Origin: Nocardiopsis halophila DSM 44494
GTDB taxonomy: Bacteria > Actinomycetota > Actinomycetes > Streptosporangiales > Streptosporangiaceae
Assembly: GCF_000341245.1 (NCBI RefSeq)
Contig: NZ_ANAD01000059.1
Span: forward strand, 22,911-63,399
Direction of reading: 5' to 3'
DNA: 40,489 bases
Numbering within the stretch: the first letter of the stretch is position 1; the number at the start of each line of letters is the position of its first letter. Position numbers and translations under genes: made by a program. The notes below the pieces were generated by a model. That model searched no databases. It was not told the DNA's origin and worked only from the letters and a program-made list of their open reading frames with translations. Positions 31,160 to 37,887 of the stretch are shown here, piece after piece.

Positions 31160-31390
31160 CTACTCGACGATCGTCGAGATGGGGCCGTTGGTGCAGTCGC
31201 CGGTGGTCTGCGGGGACAGGATCGGCACCGCGGCGCCGAGCACGCCGATGTTGGCGTTGCAGACCTGGACCGGGACGACCTGCAGGTTCTGGTTGAACGT
31301 CTGGTCGGTCGCCTGGGCGGGAGCGGCCATCATGAGCGCGCCCATGGCGGCGCCGGCGACCAGGCCGGCGGCGGAGATCTTGCGGATCAT
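31160..31390 (-). CDS. small secreted two-Cys protein, array member 3 (type A)
   Basis: This 76-residue protein has the MIRKISAAGLVAGAAMGALM signal peptide and a mature part of about 50 residues. Its type A features are TFNQNLQVVPVQVCNANIG, GVLGAAVP and GDCTNGPIST. The signal peptide is almost the same as in member 2, which suggests recent duplication or gene conversion, while the mature part follows type A. It lies between two type B genes with spacers of 14-15 bases, so the genes are surely co-transcribed. Confidence 0.87.
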   Translation of the reverse strand: MIRKISAAGLVAGAAMGALMMAAPAQATDQTFNQNLQVVPVQVCNANIGVLGAAVPILSPQTTGDCTNGPISTIVE

Positions 31391-31404
31391 CAGGTCGTTC
31401 CTTC

Positions 31405-31635
31405 CTAGACGAGCGAGGAGATGGCGCCGTTGGTGCAGGCACCGGTGGTCTGCGGCGAGACGACCGGCACGGCCGCGCCGATGGCGGCACCCACGTTGGC
31501 GTTGCAGACCTGCGCGGGGATGCCCTGCAGGTTGGAGTTGAACTCCTGGTCGGTCGCCTGGGCCGGAGCGGCCATCAGGAAAGCGCCCATCGCGGCACCC
31601 GCCACCAGGCCGGCGGCGGAGATCTTGCGGATCAT
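31405..31635 (-). CDS. small secreted two-Cys protein, array member 2 (type B)
   Basis: This 76-residue protein starts at ATG 31635 (MIRKISAAGLVAGAAMGAFL); the frame extends upstream but only this start gives the shared signal peptide. The mature part is of type B: EFNSNLQGIPAQVCNAN, GAAIGAAVPVVSPQTTG, then ACTNGAISSLV. It is separated from member 1 by 60 bases, the largest spacer in the array, which could hold a processing or internal start site. Otherwise it mirrors member 4. Confidence 0.87.
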   Translation of the reverse strand: MIRKISAAGLVAGAAMGAFLMAAPAQATDQEFNSNLQGIPAQVCNANVGAAIGAAVPVVSPQTTGACTNGAISSLV

Positions 31636-31695
31636 CGGATTTCCCCTCTGGAAAAGTATGTCTGGAATCGTCACCCGTTATCGGGTGCTGCCGCT

Positions 31696-31923
31696 CTAGC
31701 CGACCTTCGTCAGGATCGGGCCGTTGGTGCAGTCACCGGTGGTCTGCGGGGACAGGACCGGGACGGCCGCGCCGAGCACACCGACGTTGGCGTTGCAGAC
31801 CTGGATCGGCACGCCCTGCAGGTTGGAGTTGTACTCCTGGTCGGTGGCCTGGGCCGGGGCGGCCATCAGAACGGCACCCATGGCGGCGCCGGCGAGCAGG
31901 CCGGCGGCGGTCAGCTTCTTCAT
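31696..31923 (-). CDS. small secreted two-Cys protein, array member 1
   Basis: This 75-residue protein is the first of the array, behind a consensus promoter and a GGGGGAA ribosome site. It has a Lys-Lys signal peptide (MKKLTAAGLLAGAAMGAVLM) cut after APAQA. The mature part mixes the two types: the NSNLQGVPIQ start of type B, and the GVLGAAVPVLSPQTTGDCTNGP of type A. Two Cys are 21 residues apart. The hydrophobic middle and paired Cys recall chaplins of Streptomyces but the sequence is not a chaplin. Its family is not known to me. Confidence 0.87.
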   Translation of the reverse strand: MKKLTAAGLLAGAAMGAVLMAAPAQATDQEYNSNLQGVPIQVCNANVGVLGAAVPVLSPQTTGDCTNGPILTKVG

Positions 31924-31998
31924 TGCGATTCCCCCGGAAGATTCCCTAAGGAGGCGGATAGATAAGGGCGCGCCGTGCGGACGCTCCCCCGCGGTGGA

Positions 31999-32036
31999 CG
32001 TGAGTAATCATGGGACTACGCAGCGTATTTTGTCAA
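31999..32036 (-). promoter_or_regulatory. promoter of the small secreted-protein array
   Basis: On the minus strand a perfect -35 TTGACA (32031-32036), an 18-base spacer and a -10 CATGAT (32007-32012) predict a start near 32000. This leaves a leader of about 76 bases. The surroundings are AT-rich compared with the rest of the window. Confidence 0.7.
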
Positions 32037-32629
32037 CGCCGAAACGGCGGATTCAAAATGTCCTCTTCACCCTTCTTCGACCATGGATCCGCAATACGGA
32101 GGGAATGGGGAGAGAAAACGCGGCACCATTTCCGGCATTCCGGGTGCCCGGTCGGGGGCGTCGCGTCGGCGGAGGCGGGGGCGCGGCGCCGGACCGGGCG
32201 GTCGGGACGCCCGGCGCGGGGGCGCCAGGCGGCGCGCGGGAGGATTCGGACCGATGCGGGTCCGGGCACACGGCTGCTGCACCCGGCCACGGGCGCGCTG
32301 CGGGTTTCGGTCCTACCCATATCCGGCCCCGCCGACGGCGGACGGTCACCGGACCGGGGTGATGGGGGCACGAAGTGCTCCGCTCCGACACGCCGGGGGT
32401 GCCGGAGGCGCGGAAGAGTCGGAGAGCAGGTGGGCCCCTAACGGGGTCGGAAGGCGGGTCCGCACGACGGATCCGGCGGACCACAGGCGGGCGGGAGCAC
32501 GCACGAATCGCGTGCCGCTGCTCCCACTGCACCGCTCGAACGCCTGAGGGCGGGTCCAGCGTACACAGCTCCGCACTCGGACGCCCGCCGTTCCGGAGCT
32601 TTCCGGGGTCCCCCGTTCCGCTCCGCCGC
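32037..32629. other. 593-base stretch without a recognised gene
   Basis: Several open frames exist, as expected at this GC content, but none has a convincing start, ribosome site or protein-like composition. Nothing else was recognised apart from the AT-rich edge near the promoter. Confidence 0.5.
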
Positions 32630-32839
32630 TCAGCCGCGCCGGCGCTCGTCCCGCCGCGCGCTCAGCTCCTCGACCGGGGTGGGAAGCGTCGTCTCGGAGC
32701 CGAGCAGCTCGGCCCAGGTCGGGGCCACGAGGATCCGGACCATGCCGTCGTAGAGTGAGCGGACCTCGGCCTCCCGGTCGTGTCCGCTGGAGCGGTGGAA
32801 CTGTCGGCCGCGTCCTTCTGAGCGGCGCGGCCGCTGCAC
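32630..32839 (-). CDS. doubtful 69-residue hypothetical protein or gene remnant
   Basis: A GTG-started frame contains VRSLYDGMVRILVAPTW and LLGSETTLPTPVEEL, which look protein-like, followed by a basic tail (ARRDERRRG). There is no family match I recognise. It may be the end of a decayed gene, since a similar open frame continues upstream without a clear start. Confidence 0.25.
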   Translation of the reverse strand: MQRPRRSEGRGRQFHRSSGHDREAEVRSLYDGMVRILVAPTWAELLGSETTLPTPVEELSARRDERRRG

Positions 32840-32880
32840 CTCGATCAGCGACCCCGCCCCGGGCGCGCGCCCCCTTCTCT

Positions 32881-32954
32881 CCTTGCCGTTGATCTCGGGG
32901 AAGTCGGGGTAATACCGGCGAGTATTCCCCCGACTTCCCCGAGATCAACAAGGG
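32881..32954. repeat. long palindromic intergenic element, copy 2
   Basis: Arms of 27 bases (32889-32915 and 32922-32948) match in 26 of 27 positions around a 6-base loop, and a CCTTG/CAAGG extension continues past a 2-base bulge. It shares the exact 20-base core of copy 1 (16648-16667) and the same palindromic plan but a different loop. Here it is not next to the end of a recognised gene. The rest of 32840-33188 shows nothing else. Confidence 0.85.
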
Positions 32955-33188
32955 TGCCGATGCGGGCGGCAGGCAGCGCCCCCGGGAGCGGCCGGGGCCA
33001 GCAGAGTCCAACCACGCCAGCGGACACGACCGGCCTCCCGCTCGACCCGTTCGACCCGTTGTTCGGCCGTCCTCGTGGAGGAGCCGTTCATGTGGAGGAA
33101 CCCCCTCGGGGATGCCCTCGACGTGGTCCGACTCGGCACGTCCGCGGATCAGCAGGACCGGGGGCACGTCGCGATTCCGCGCTTTGCA

Positions 33189-33245
33189 CAGCAAAAATTA
33201 CACCCAGGCTGCAACTTTCGCCGACCCAGGGTGTAACCTTTGCTG
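33189..33245 (+). promoter_or_regulatory. abiE operator-promoter with inverted repeat
   Basis: CAGCAAAAATTACACCC (33189-33205) and its near complement at 33229-33245 match in 15 of 17 positions, 23 bases apart. The right half covers a possible -10 (TAACCT, 33234-33239), and the ATG of the antitoxin lies two bases further on. AbiEi-type antitoxins are known to repress their operon by binding such repeats. No ribosome site is seen, so the mRNA may be leaderless. Confidence 0.7.
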
Positions 33246-33246
33246 C

Positions 33247-34245
33247 ATGAGACGCGAGGATGCGGCGAAGGTTCTCGCCGAGTACGCCACCGACCAGTGG
33301 GGTCTCGTGACCGCCGCGCAGGCCAAGCAGGCCGGTGTGAGTGGGGTTACGCTGCTGCGCCTGGTCGAGGCGGAGGTGGTGGAGAGGGTCGGCCGGGGCG
33401 TGTACCTGGTTCTGGGGGCCGCGCCCCCGCAGCACCTGGACGTCAAGGTGGCATGGCTGCGGCTGGACCCGGCACGCCCGGCTTGGGAGCGCACTTCCCC
33501 CGGGGACTATGGCGGAATCGTCTCGCATGCCTCGGCCTGCCTGGTTCACGACCTGGGCGATATCCCGACAGGGGAGGTCGAACTCAGCGTGGAACGGCGC
33601 CGCTCGACCAGGGAGAGCGGAGTTCGGCTCCGGGTCCGTCCGGTGGCTGCCGAGGATGTGACCGTCATCGACGGCCTTCCCGTGACCCGGGCCGAGCGCA
33701 CGATCGCCGACCTGCTGGAGGCCCGCACCGACGGCGGACACGTGGGCGGTGTGATCGCCGACGCCGAGCAGCGCGGGCTGGTGGACCCGGAGGCCCTGGC
33801 CGAGCGGGTCCGGCATTTCGCCACGACCTACGGCCTCTCGCGGCACACCAGGGGGCAGGCCTTCATCGAGCACCTGGTGGAACAGGCGGGGCGGACCCTG
33901 CACGCCGAGGAGGTCGCACGGGCTGCAGGGGCCGGGTATGCCCTGGCCCTGGCGGAAGCGCTGTCCACGATGCCCCTGCCCCCGGCCGAACTGCGCTCGA
34001 TGAGCAAGGTCGCCGAACAGATGGGCAGCCTGCGCAGGAGCCTCTCTCCGCCCGCGACCGCTGCGGGGATGCCGTCCCTCCCCCAGATCGGCCGACTCGC
34101 CCTTCCGAATCCGGCGCCCTCGATGCGCGAAACGCAGGCCGCGCTCGCACGTGCTGCGCTCAGAGCCCACCTACCCGACTCCTTCGGGGCATACCGATCC
34201 GGAGGAGGGCCCTCGGACGAGGACGACTCAGAGGAAGAATCGTGA
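33247..34245 (+). CDS. abiEi: type IV toxin-antitoxin antitoxin, AbiEi family
   Basis: This 332-residue protein has the AbiEi plan. An N-terminal winged-helix domain (GLVTAAQAKQAGVSGVTLLR, RVGRGVYLV at about residues 18-60) binds the operator. The antitoxin domain follows, with IVSHASACLVHDLGD and GLPVTRAERTIADLLEAR, both typical of this family. The tail of about 60 residues is Pro/Ser-rich and ends acidic (DEDDSEEES). Start is ATG 33247 (MRREDAAKV). It overlaps the toxin gene by four bases (GTGA). Confidence 0.9.
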   Translation: MRREDAAKVLAEYATDQWGLVTAAQAKQAGVSGVTLLRLVEAEVVERVGRGVYLVLGAAPPQHLDVKVAWLRLDPARPAWERTSPGDYGGIVSHASACLVHDLGDIPTGEVELSVERRRSTRESGVRLRVRPVAAEDVTVIDGLPVTRAERTIADLLEARTDGGHVGGVIADAEQRGLVDPEALAERVRHFATTYGLSRHTRGQAFIEHLVEQAGRTLHAEEVARAAGAGYALALAEALSTMPLPPAELRSMSKVAEQMGSLRRSLSPPATAAGMPSLPQIGRLALPNPAPSMRETQAALARAALRAHLPDSFGAYRSGGGPSDEDDSEEES

Positions 34246-35144
34246 GCTACAAGACACCGCGGGCCTTCGAGCAGGCGATCAATACACACGCCCGGCGCGC
34301 GGCCAGCCAGAACGGCCTGAAGACCGGCGACCTGGTCACCGGCTACTACTTCCACCGCCTGGTCGCCCGAGTGTTCCATGCCGACCCCCATGGGTGGCTG
34401 CTCAAGGGCGGGCAGGCGCTCCTGGTCCGCTACGCGGCCCAGGCGCGGCTGAGCCGTGATATCGACCTGCAGCGCCTCGGGGCCGAAGACCCCGAGGCGG
34501 CGCTGGAGACGCTGTGCGCGGCCGCGGCGACCGACCTGGGCGACTACCTCTGCTACGAACCGACCAAGCGCCAGATGCTCGCCGAGCTGACCGGCGGGGC
34601 CAAGCAGACCTTCGATGTGCTGATCGGCGTCCGCAGGGTCGCCTCGGTGAGCATCGATATCGTTACTGGACAGACCCCCACCCAGAACCCGGTCGAAACC
34701 GCTCTGGAGCCGCTCATGGAGCTGGAGTGGCCCCAGGACTGGCCGACGGTGCGGCTCTACCCGCTCGCCGACCACATCGCGGACAAGGTCTGCGCGATGT
34801 ACACCCGGTTCCAAGGCCGGGCCTCCAGCCGAATCCGCGACCTGCCCGACCTGCTGCTCATCTGCCAGAAGGACGAGGTAGAAGGCCCGGCGGCCCGGGC
34901 GGCGCTGGACAGCGAGCGCGAGCGGCGCCGCTCACTCGGCCACGACCTCGATCTCCCCGACCGCTTCGTGCTCCCCGATTCCAGCTGGGAGAAGCTCTTT
35001 CCCAAAGCCGCAGCGAACATCAGCGGGCTGAAGGGGTGCGCGACCCTGGACGAGGCCCGGCCCCTGGCCGACGCCTTCCTCACCCCGCTGCTGGCCGGAC
35101 CGCTGGAGGCGGTGTGGATGCCTTCGGATCGGGCCTGGCGTTAG
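34242..35144 (+). CDS. abiEii: nucleotidyltransferase toxin, AbiEii/AbiGii family
   Basis: This 300-residue toxin of the AbiE phage-abortive system starts at GTG 34242. The nucleotidyltransferase motif is GGQALLVRYAAQARLSRDIDL near residues 46-66, with the Gly-Gly and the Asp-x-Asp metal site. The second family motif is LADHIADKVCAMYTRF (about residues 183-198), followed by SRIRDLPDLLLI. All catalytic residues visible are kept, so it should be active. Family members add nucleotides to RNA targets such as tRNA. It is translationally coupled to the antitoxin. Confidence 0.9.
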   Translation: MSYKTPRAFEQAINTHARRAASQNGLKTGDLVTGYYFHRLVARVFHADPHGWLLKGGQALLVRYAAQARLSRDIDLQRLGAEDPEAALETLCAAAATDLGDYLCYEPTKRQMLAELTGGAKQTFDVLIGVRRVASVSIDIVTGQTPTQNPVETALEPLMELEWPQDWPTVRLYPLADHIADKVCAMYTRFQGRASSRIRDLPDLLLICQKDEVEGPAARAALDSERERRRSLGHDLDLPDRFVLPDSSWEKLFPKAAANISGLKGCATLDEARPLADAFLTPLLAGPLEAVWMPSDRAWR

Positions 35145-35169
35145 GGGGTGTTTCTTGGATCAGGCCCCG

Positions 35170-35370
35170 GCCCGTCCCGAGGCGCCTCCCAGTCCGGACC
35201 AGGATCCCGTGCACGGTCGAGGTGTTCATGTGCAGGTGTCCGGCGATGGGGGCCGGGCGGCTGGAGGCATCGCCCATGCCCGCCGGGCCGCGGTCGCGGT
35301 AGCGGTCGGCCCACCGGCGGGCGATGGTGCGGCTGACCTGGAAGCGCTCGGCGGCCCGGCACAGGGGCCC
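35170..35370 (-). pseudogene. IS481-family transposase fragment with internal deletion
   Basis: Read on the minus strand, one frame gives AAERFQVSRTIARRWADRYR and GDASSRP, the N-terminal helix-turn-helix of IS481 transposases. It passes directly into APIAGHLHMNTSTVHGILVR, which belongs some 30 residues further on in intact enzymes. The catalytic DDE part is absent. It lies between the AbiE toxin and the integrase remnant. Confidence 0.75.
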
Positions 35371-35390
35371 GTTTCCTCGACGATCCCGCT

Positions 35391-35531
35391 CAGGTCGCGG
35401 AGTGCGCGGGGAGCAGCGTGGGCTCCCTACTGAGCACGTACGCCACGTGCGTCTCGGGGCGCGAGGCCATCAACCGGCGCAAGGCTGAGCAGGCCACACG
35501 GGTGGGCTCCAAAGCGCCGCCCGGGGAGTAG
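35391..35531 (+). pseudogene. tyrosine-integrase C-terminal remnant
   Basis: An open frame reads QVAECAGSSVGSLLSTYATC and then GREAINRRKAEQATRVGSK before a stop. It resembles the last segment of actinomycete tyrosine recombinases (ERAGHS...LL..YA.C...NRR), with the nucleophile Tyr kept but the His of AGHS changed to Ser and the Arg to Cys. The N-terminal catalytic part is missing. The remnant ends 139 bases from tRNA-Tyr, the normal setting of an integrase next to its tRNA target. Confidence 0.65.
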
Positions 35532-35618
35532 CCGACCGTGGGGCCGTAAAGCTTCGCCGCGTATTTGTCGCGAACGGCCGTCTGCGGCGGGACACGCCCG
35601 GACGCGGCCGGACCGAAC

Positions 35619-35663
35619 GAGAACGCCCCCTGACCGGGCTCACGCTGGTCAGGGGGCGTTCTC
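35619..35663 (-). terminator. tRNA-Tyr terminator hairpin
   Basis: A perfect 17-bp inverted repeat (GAGAACGCCCCCTGACC facing its complement, 11-base loop) begins 6 bases past the tRNA-Tyr 3' end. Confidence 0.75.
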
Positions 35664-35669
35664 CGTGGG

Positions 35670-35751
35670 TGGCAGGTGCAGGGTTCGAACCTGCGTAGGC
35701 TGAGCCGGCGGTTTTACAGACCGCTCCCTTTGGCCACTCGGGCAACCTGCC
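35670..35751 (-). tRNA. tRNA-Tyr (anticodon GTA), long variable arm
   Basis: This is an 82-base type II tRNA. The acceptor GGCAGGT pairs with ACCTGCC, the anticodon loop reads CTGTAAA, the T-arm has GTTCGAAC, and a long variable arm is present. The CCA is not encoded. It is followed by a 17-bp terminator hairpin. Confidence 0.95.
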
Positions 35752-35911
35752 TGGGAGTGCTGCGCCCTCGTCGGGGCGCGGCGACGTGAAAGAGAATAGC
35801 GGACAAGCGGCGCGCTCGCGAATCGGTAAGCTCTGTGCCGCCGCGGCCGGCCCGGCCCGGGACCGCGGCCGCCTGCCGGAACCGACCCGAACCCCGAGAG
35901 TGTGAGCGCAC

Positions 35912-36409
35912 GTGGCCGCTGAATCCAGTTTCGACATCGTCTCCAAGCTCGACCGGCAGGAGGTCGACAACGCGCTGAAGCAGGCCGAGAAGGAGCTGTC
36001 CCAGCGCTTCGACTTCAGGGGCACCAACGCCTCCCTCGCCTGGTCCGGAGAGCAGGGCATCGAGGTCAGGGCCAACTCCGAGGAGCGCGTCACGGCCGCC
36101 CTGGACGTGTTCAAGGAGAAGCTGATCAAGCGCAAGGTCTCCCTGAAGGTCCTGGACGTCCCCGAGAAGCCCAAGGCCTCGGGCAAGGAGTACCGCCTGC
36201 CGGTCGCCCTGAAGGAGGGCATCTCCTCCGACGACGCCAAGAAGATCTCCAAGCTCATCCGCGACGAGGGCCCCAAGGGCGTCAAGGCGCAGATCCAGGG
36301 CGACGAGCTGCGGGTGAGCGGCAAGAAGAAGGACGACCTCCAGGCCGTCATGCAGCTGGTCAAGGAGAAGGACTTCGACCTGGCGATCCAGTTCGTCAAC
36401 TACCGCTAG
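35912..36409 (+). CDS. yajQ: YajQ family nucleotide-binding protein
   Basis: This 165-residue protein of the YajQ (DUF520) family starts at GTG 35912. It shows [20 protein letters not shown] at the start, [13 protein letters not shown] near residue 30, and [20 protein letters not shown] in the second half, ending in [12 protein letters not shown]. Some members bind cyclic di-GMP or RNA; the role in actinobacteria is not established. It ends in a hairpin facing htpX. Confidence 0.93.
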   Translation: MAAESSFDIVSKLDRQEVDNALKQAEKELSQRFDFRGTNASLAWSGEQGIEVRANSEERVTAALDVFKEKLIKRKVSLKVLDVPEKPKASGKEYRLPVALKEGISSDDAKKISKLIRDEGPKGVKAQIQGDELRVSGKKKDDLQAVMQLVKEKDFDLAIQFVNYR

Positions 36410-36435
36410 AGCCGGCGGAGTCCCGAGGCGCGGTA

Positions 36436-36459
36436 CGCGGCGGCCGTCCGGCCGCCGCG
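36436..36459. terminator. bidirectional hairpin between yajQ and htpX
   Basis: A perfect 10-bp inverted repeat (CGCGGCGGCC facing its complement, 4-base loop) lies in the gap between these two convergent genes. Confidence 0.55.
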
Positions 36460-36463
36460 CCCC

Positions 36464-37324
36464 TCACTCCAGGCGCCACTCCTCCTCCAGGGCGCGCAGG
36501 CGGCGGATGCGCTCCGCCGCGGGAGGGTGGGCGTCGAACAGCCGGCACATCCCCCGCTTGGGGAACGGGTTGGCGATCATCTGGTGGCCCGCGGCCAGCA
36601 GCCGGCGCTCGGTCGGCAGCGGGTGGGTGCGCGCCCCCGCCTCGATCTTGCGCAGGGCCGAGGCCAGCGCCAGCGGGTCGCCGGTGAGCCGGGCCGCCGC
36701 CTCGTCGGCGCGGAACTCCCGGCGGCGCCCGACCCCGGCGTGGATCACCGTCGCCGCCAGCGGCCCCAGCACCAGGAAGAGCAGCCCCTCCAGCAGTCCG
36801 GGCCCCTCGTCGTCGCCGTCGTCCAGCGGCAGCAGCAGCGCCAGCGCGGTCAGCGAGGTGATGATCGTGGCCAGCCCCACCGCCACCGCCGAGACCAGGG
36901 TGTCCCGGGTGCGCACGTGGGCCAGCTCGTGCGCGACGACCGCGCGCAGCTCCCGCTCGTCCAGCAGCCGCAGCAGGCCGGTGGTGCAGCAGATCCCCGC
37001 CGAGCGCGGGCCGCGCCCCACCGCGAAGGCGTTCGGCGCCGCCGTGGGCGACAGGTAGAGCCGGGGCATCGGCTGGCGCGCCCGGGTGGCCAGGTCGCGC
37101 ACCACCCGGTGCAGTTCGGGCTGCTCGAATTCGCCCACCGGCCGGGCCCGCATCGCGCGCAGCGCCAGCGAGTCGCCGAAGAAGCAGACCAGCCCGGTCA
37201 CCCCGAGCACGACCACCGCCGCGGCGCGCACCCCCTCGTGGCCGGCGCACACCCATCCGGCGAGCACGATCAGGGCCGCCAGTCCGGCGAGCAGGGCGAG
37301 GGCCCGGATCGGATTGGGGTGCAC
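36464..37324 (-). CDS. htpX: M48-family membrane zinc metalloprotease, HtpX-like
   Basis: This 286-residue protein has two N-terminal transmembrane helices (about residues 6-24 and 33-50). The zinc motif is HELAH at residues 132-136, two further hydrophobic segments follow, and the third zinc ligand Glu is in EFRADEAAAR near residue 203. It is typical of HtpX, which degrades damaged membrane proteins. Start is GTG 37324, with GGAGGG upstream; longer readings into the upstream gap lack protein character. Transcribed away from korA. Confidence 0.92.
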   Translation of the reverse strand: MHPNPIRALALLAGLAALIVLAGWVCAGHEGVRAAAVVVLGVTGLVCFFGDSLALRAMRARPVGEFEQPELHRVVRDLATRARQPMPRLYLSPTAAPNAFAVGRGPRSAGICCTTGLLRLLDERELRAVVAHELAHVRTRDTLVSAVAVGLATIITSLTALALLLPLDDGDDEGPGLLEGLLFLVLGPLAATVIHAGVGRRREFRADEAAARLTGDPLALASALRKIEAGARTHPLPTERRLLAAGHQMIANPFPKRGMCRLFDAHPPAAERIRRLRALEEEWRLE

Positions 37325-37518
37325 GGCGGTCCCGCCCTCCTTCGTCCGCCCGACAGTCCTCCCGGCCGGGCCGCGCTTCGCGGGCCCGTCCACCGATAGG
37401 AACGTGTGGGCCCCGCCGGTCCGTTCCCGTCCGGCGCCGCGACCCCGCCGACCGGGCCCGGGGCGGCGCCGACCTGATCGGCCCGCCCCCGCCCGCCGCG
37501 CGCGCCGGGCCGGAGGCC

Positions 37519-37524
37519 TATAGT
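37519..37524 (+). promoter_or_regulatory. -10 element of the kor leader transcript
   Basis: TATAGT ends 7 bases before the GTG of the leader peptide at 37532, so transcription probably starts on that GTG and the mRNA is leaderless. No good -35 is visible. Confidence 0.5.
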
Positions 37525-37531
37525 GGCGGAC

Positions 37532-37630
37532 GTGGCCGTAATCACTCCGCACCGCCTCCCCGGTGCCCTGCTGACCGGTCGGCGCCACGTCGACCTGGCA
37601 CGGGTGGAAAGCGCCCTGTGTCGCCCCTGA
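37532..37630 (+). CDS. leader peptide with RRHVDL motif upstream of korA
   Basis: This 32-residue peptide is read from GTG 37532 (an in-frame GTG at 37523 is less likely, as it overlaps the -10). The end reads GRRHVDLARVESALCRP. The RRHVDLxRVxSAxCR pattern recurs in short actinobacterial leader peptides, and the Cys codon is third from the end. In such systems slow translation at Cys alters RNA folding further on. It precedes korA by 257 bases, with hairpins between. The call rests on remembered pattern and on the leaderless start. Confidence 0.68.
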   Translation: MAVITPHRLPGALLTGRRHVDLARVESALCRP

Positions 37631-37643
37631 CCCCGGCACGGGG

Positions 37644-37725
37644 GCGCCGCCGAGGGGCGGCGCGGCCGTTCCCGGAAAGGGGGTGTGGGCCCGGCCCTCA
37701 CCCAGCGGCGCCCGCCAGGCGCCGC
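37644..37725 (+). promoter_or_regulatory. possible attenuator hairpins between leader peptide and korA
   Basis: Two perfect 8-bp stems, GCGCCGCC (37644-37651) with 37656-37663 and GCGGCGCC (37705-37712) with 37718-37725, lie after the leader peptide. The first arms and second arms are also complementary to one another, so alternative folds are possible. Neither has a T-run. Confidence 0.4.
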
Positions 37726-37887
37726 CCATCAGGTCCCCACTGATCCCATTGGCAACCGTTGGGGCCCTGCGCCGGCCACCACGCGGCCGCTCGGCGAGCG
37801 GTGCGGTGCGTAGTCTGGCGGCGAGGGCCGAGGCAACCTGAGCCTCCGCGCGCCCGCGGGGGCTCGTCGAGGAGGTCGGCGATCTCA

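Noticed and set aside
31405-31674. A longer start (31674) for array member 2
   Set aside because: It would place 13 residues before the shared MIRK signal peptide; the other four paralogs begin at the signal peptide, so 31635 is preferred.
27559-33246. CRISPR arrays in the accessory stretch
   Set aside because: No regularly spaced repeat of three or more units was seen; the only repeats are the two-copy and palindromic ones described.
33100-35670. A second copy of the tRNA-Tyr 3' end as attachment site for the decayed element
   Set aside because: No repeat of the T-arm or acceptor end was seen by eye to the left of the integrase remnant, so the element's left border is unknown.
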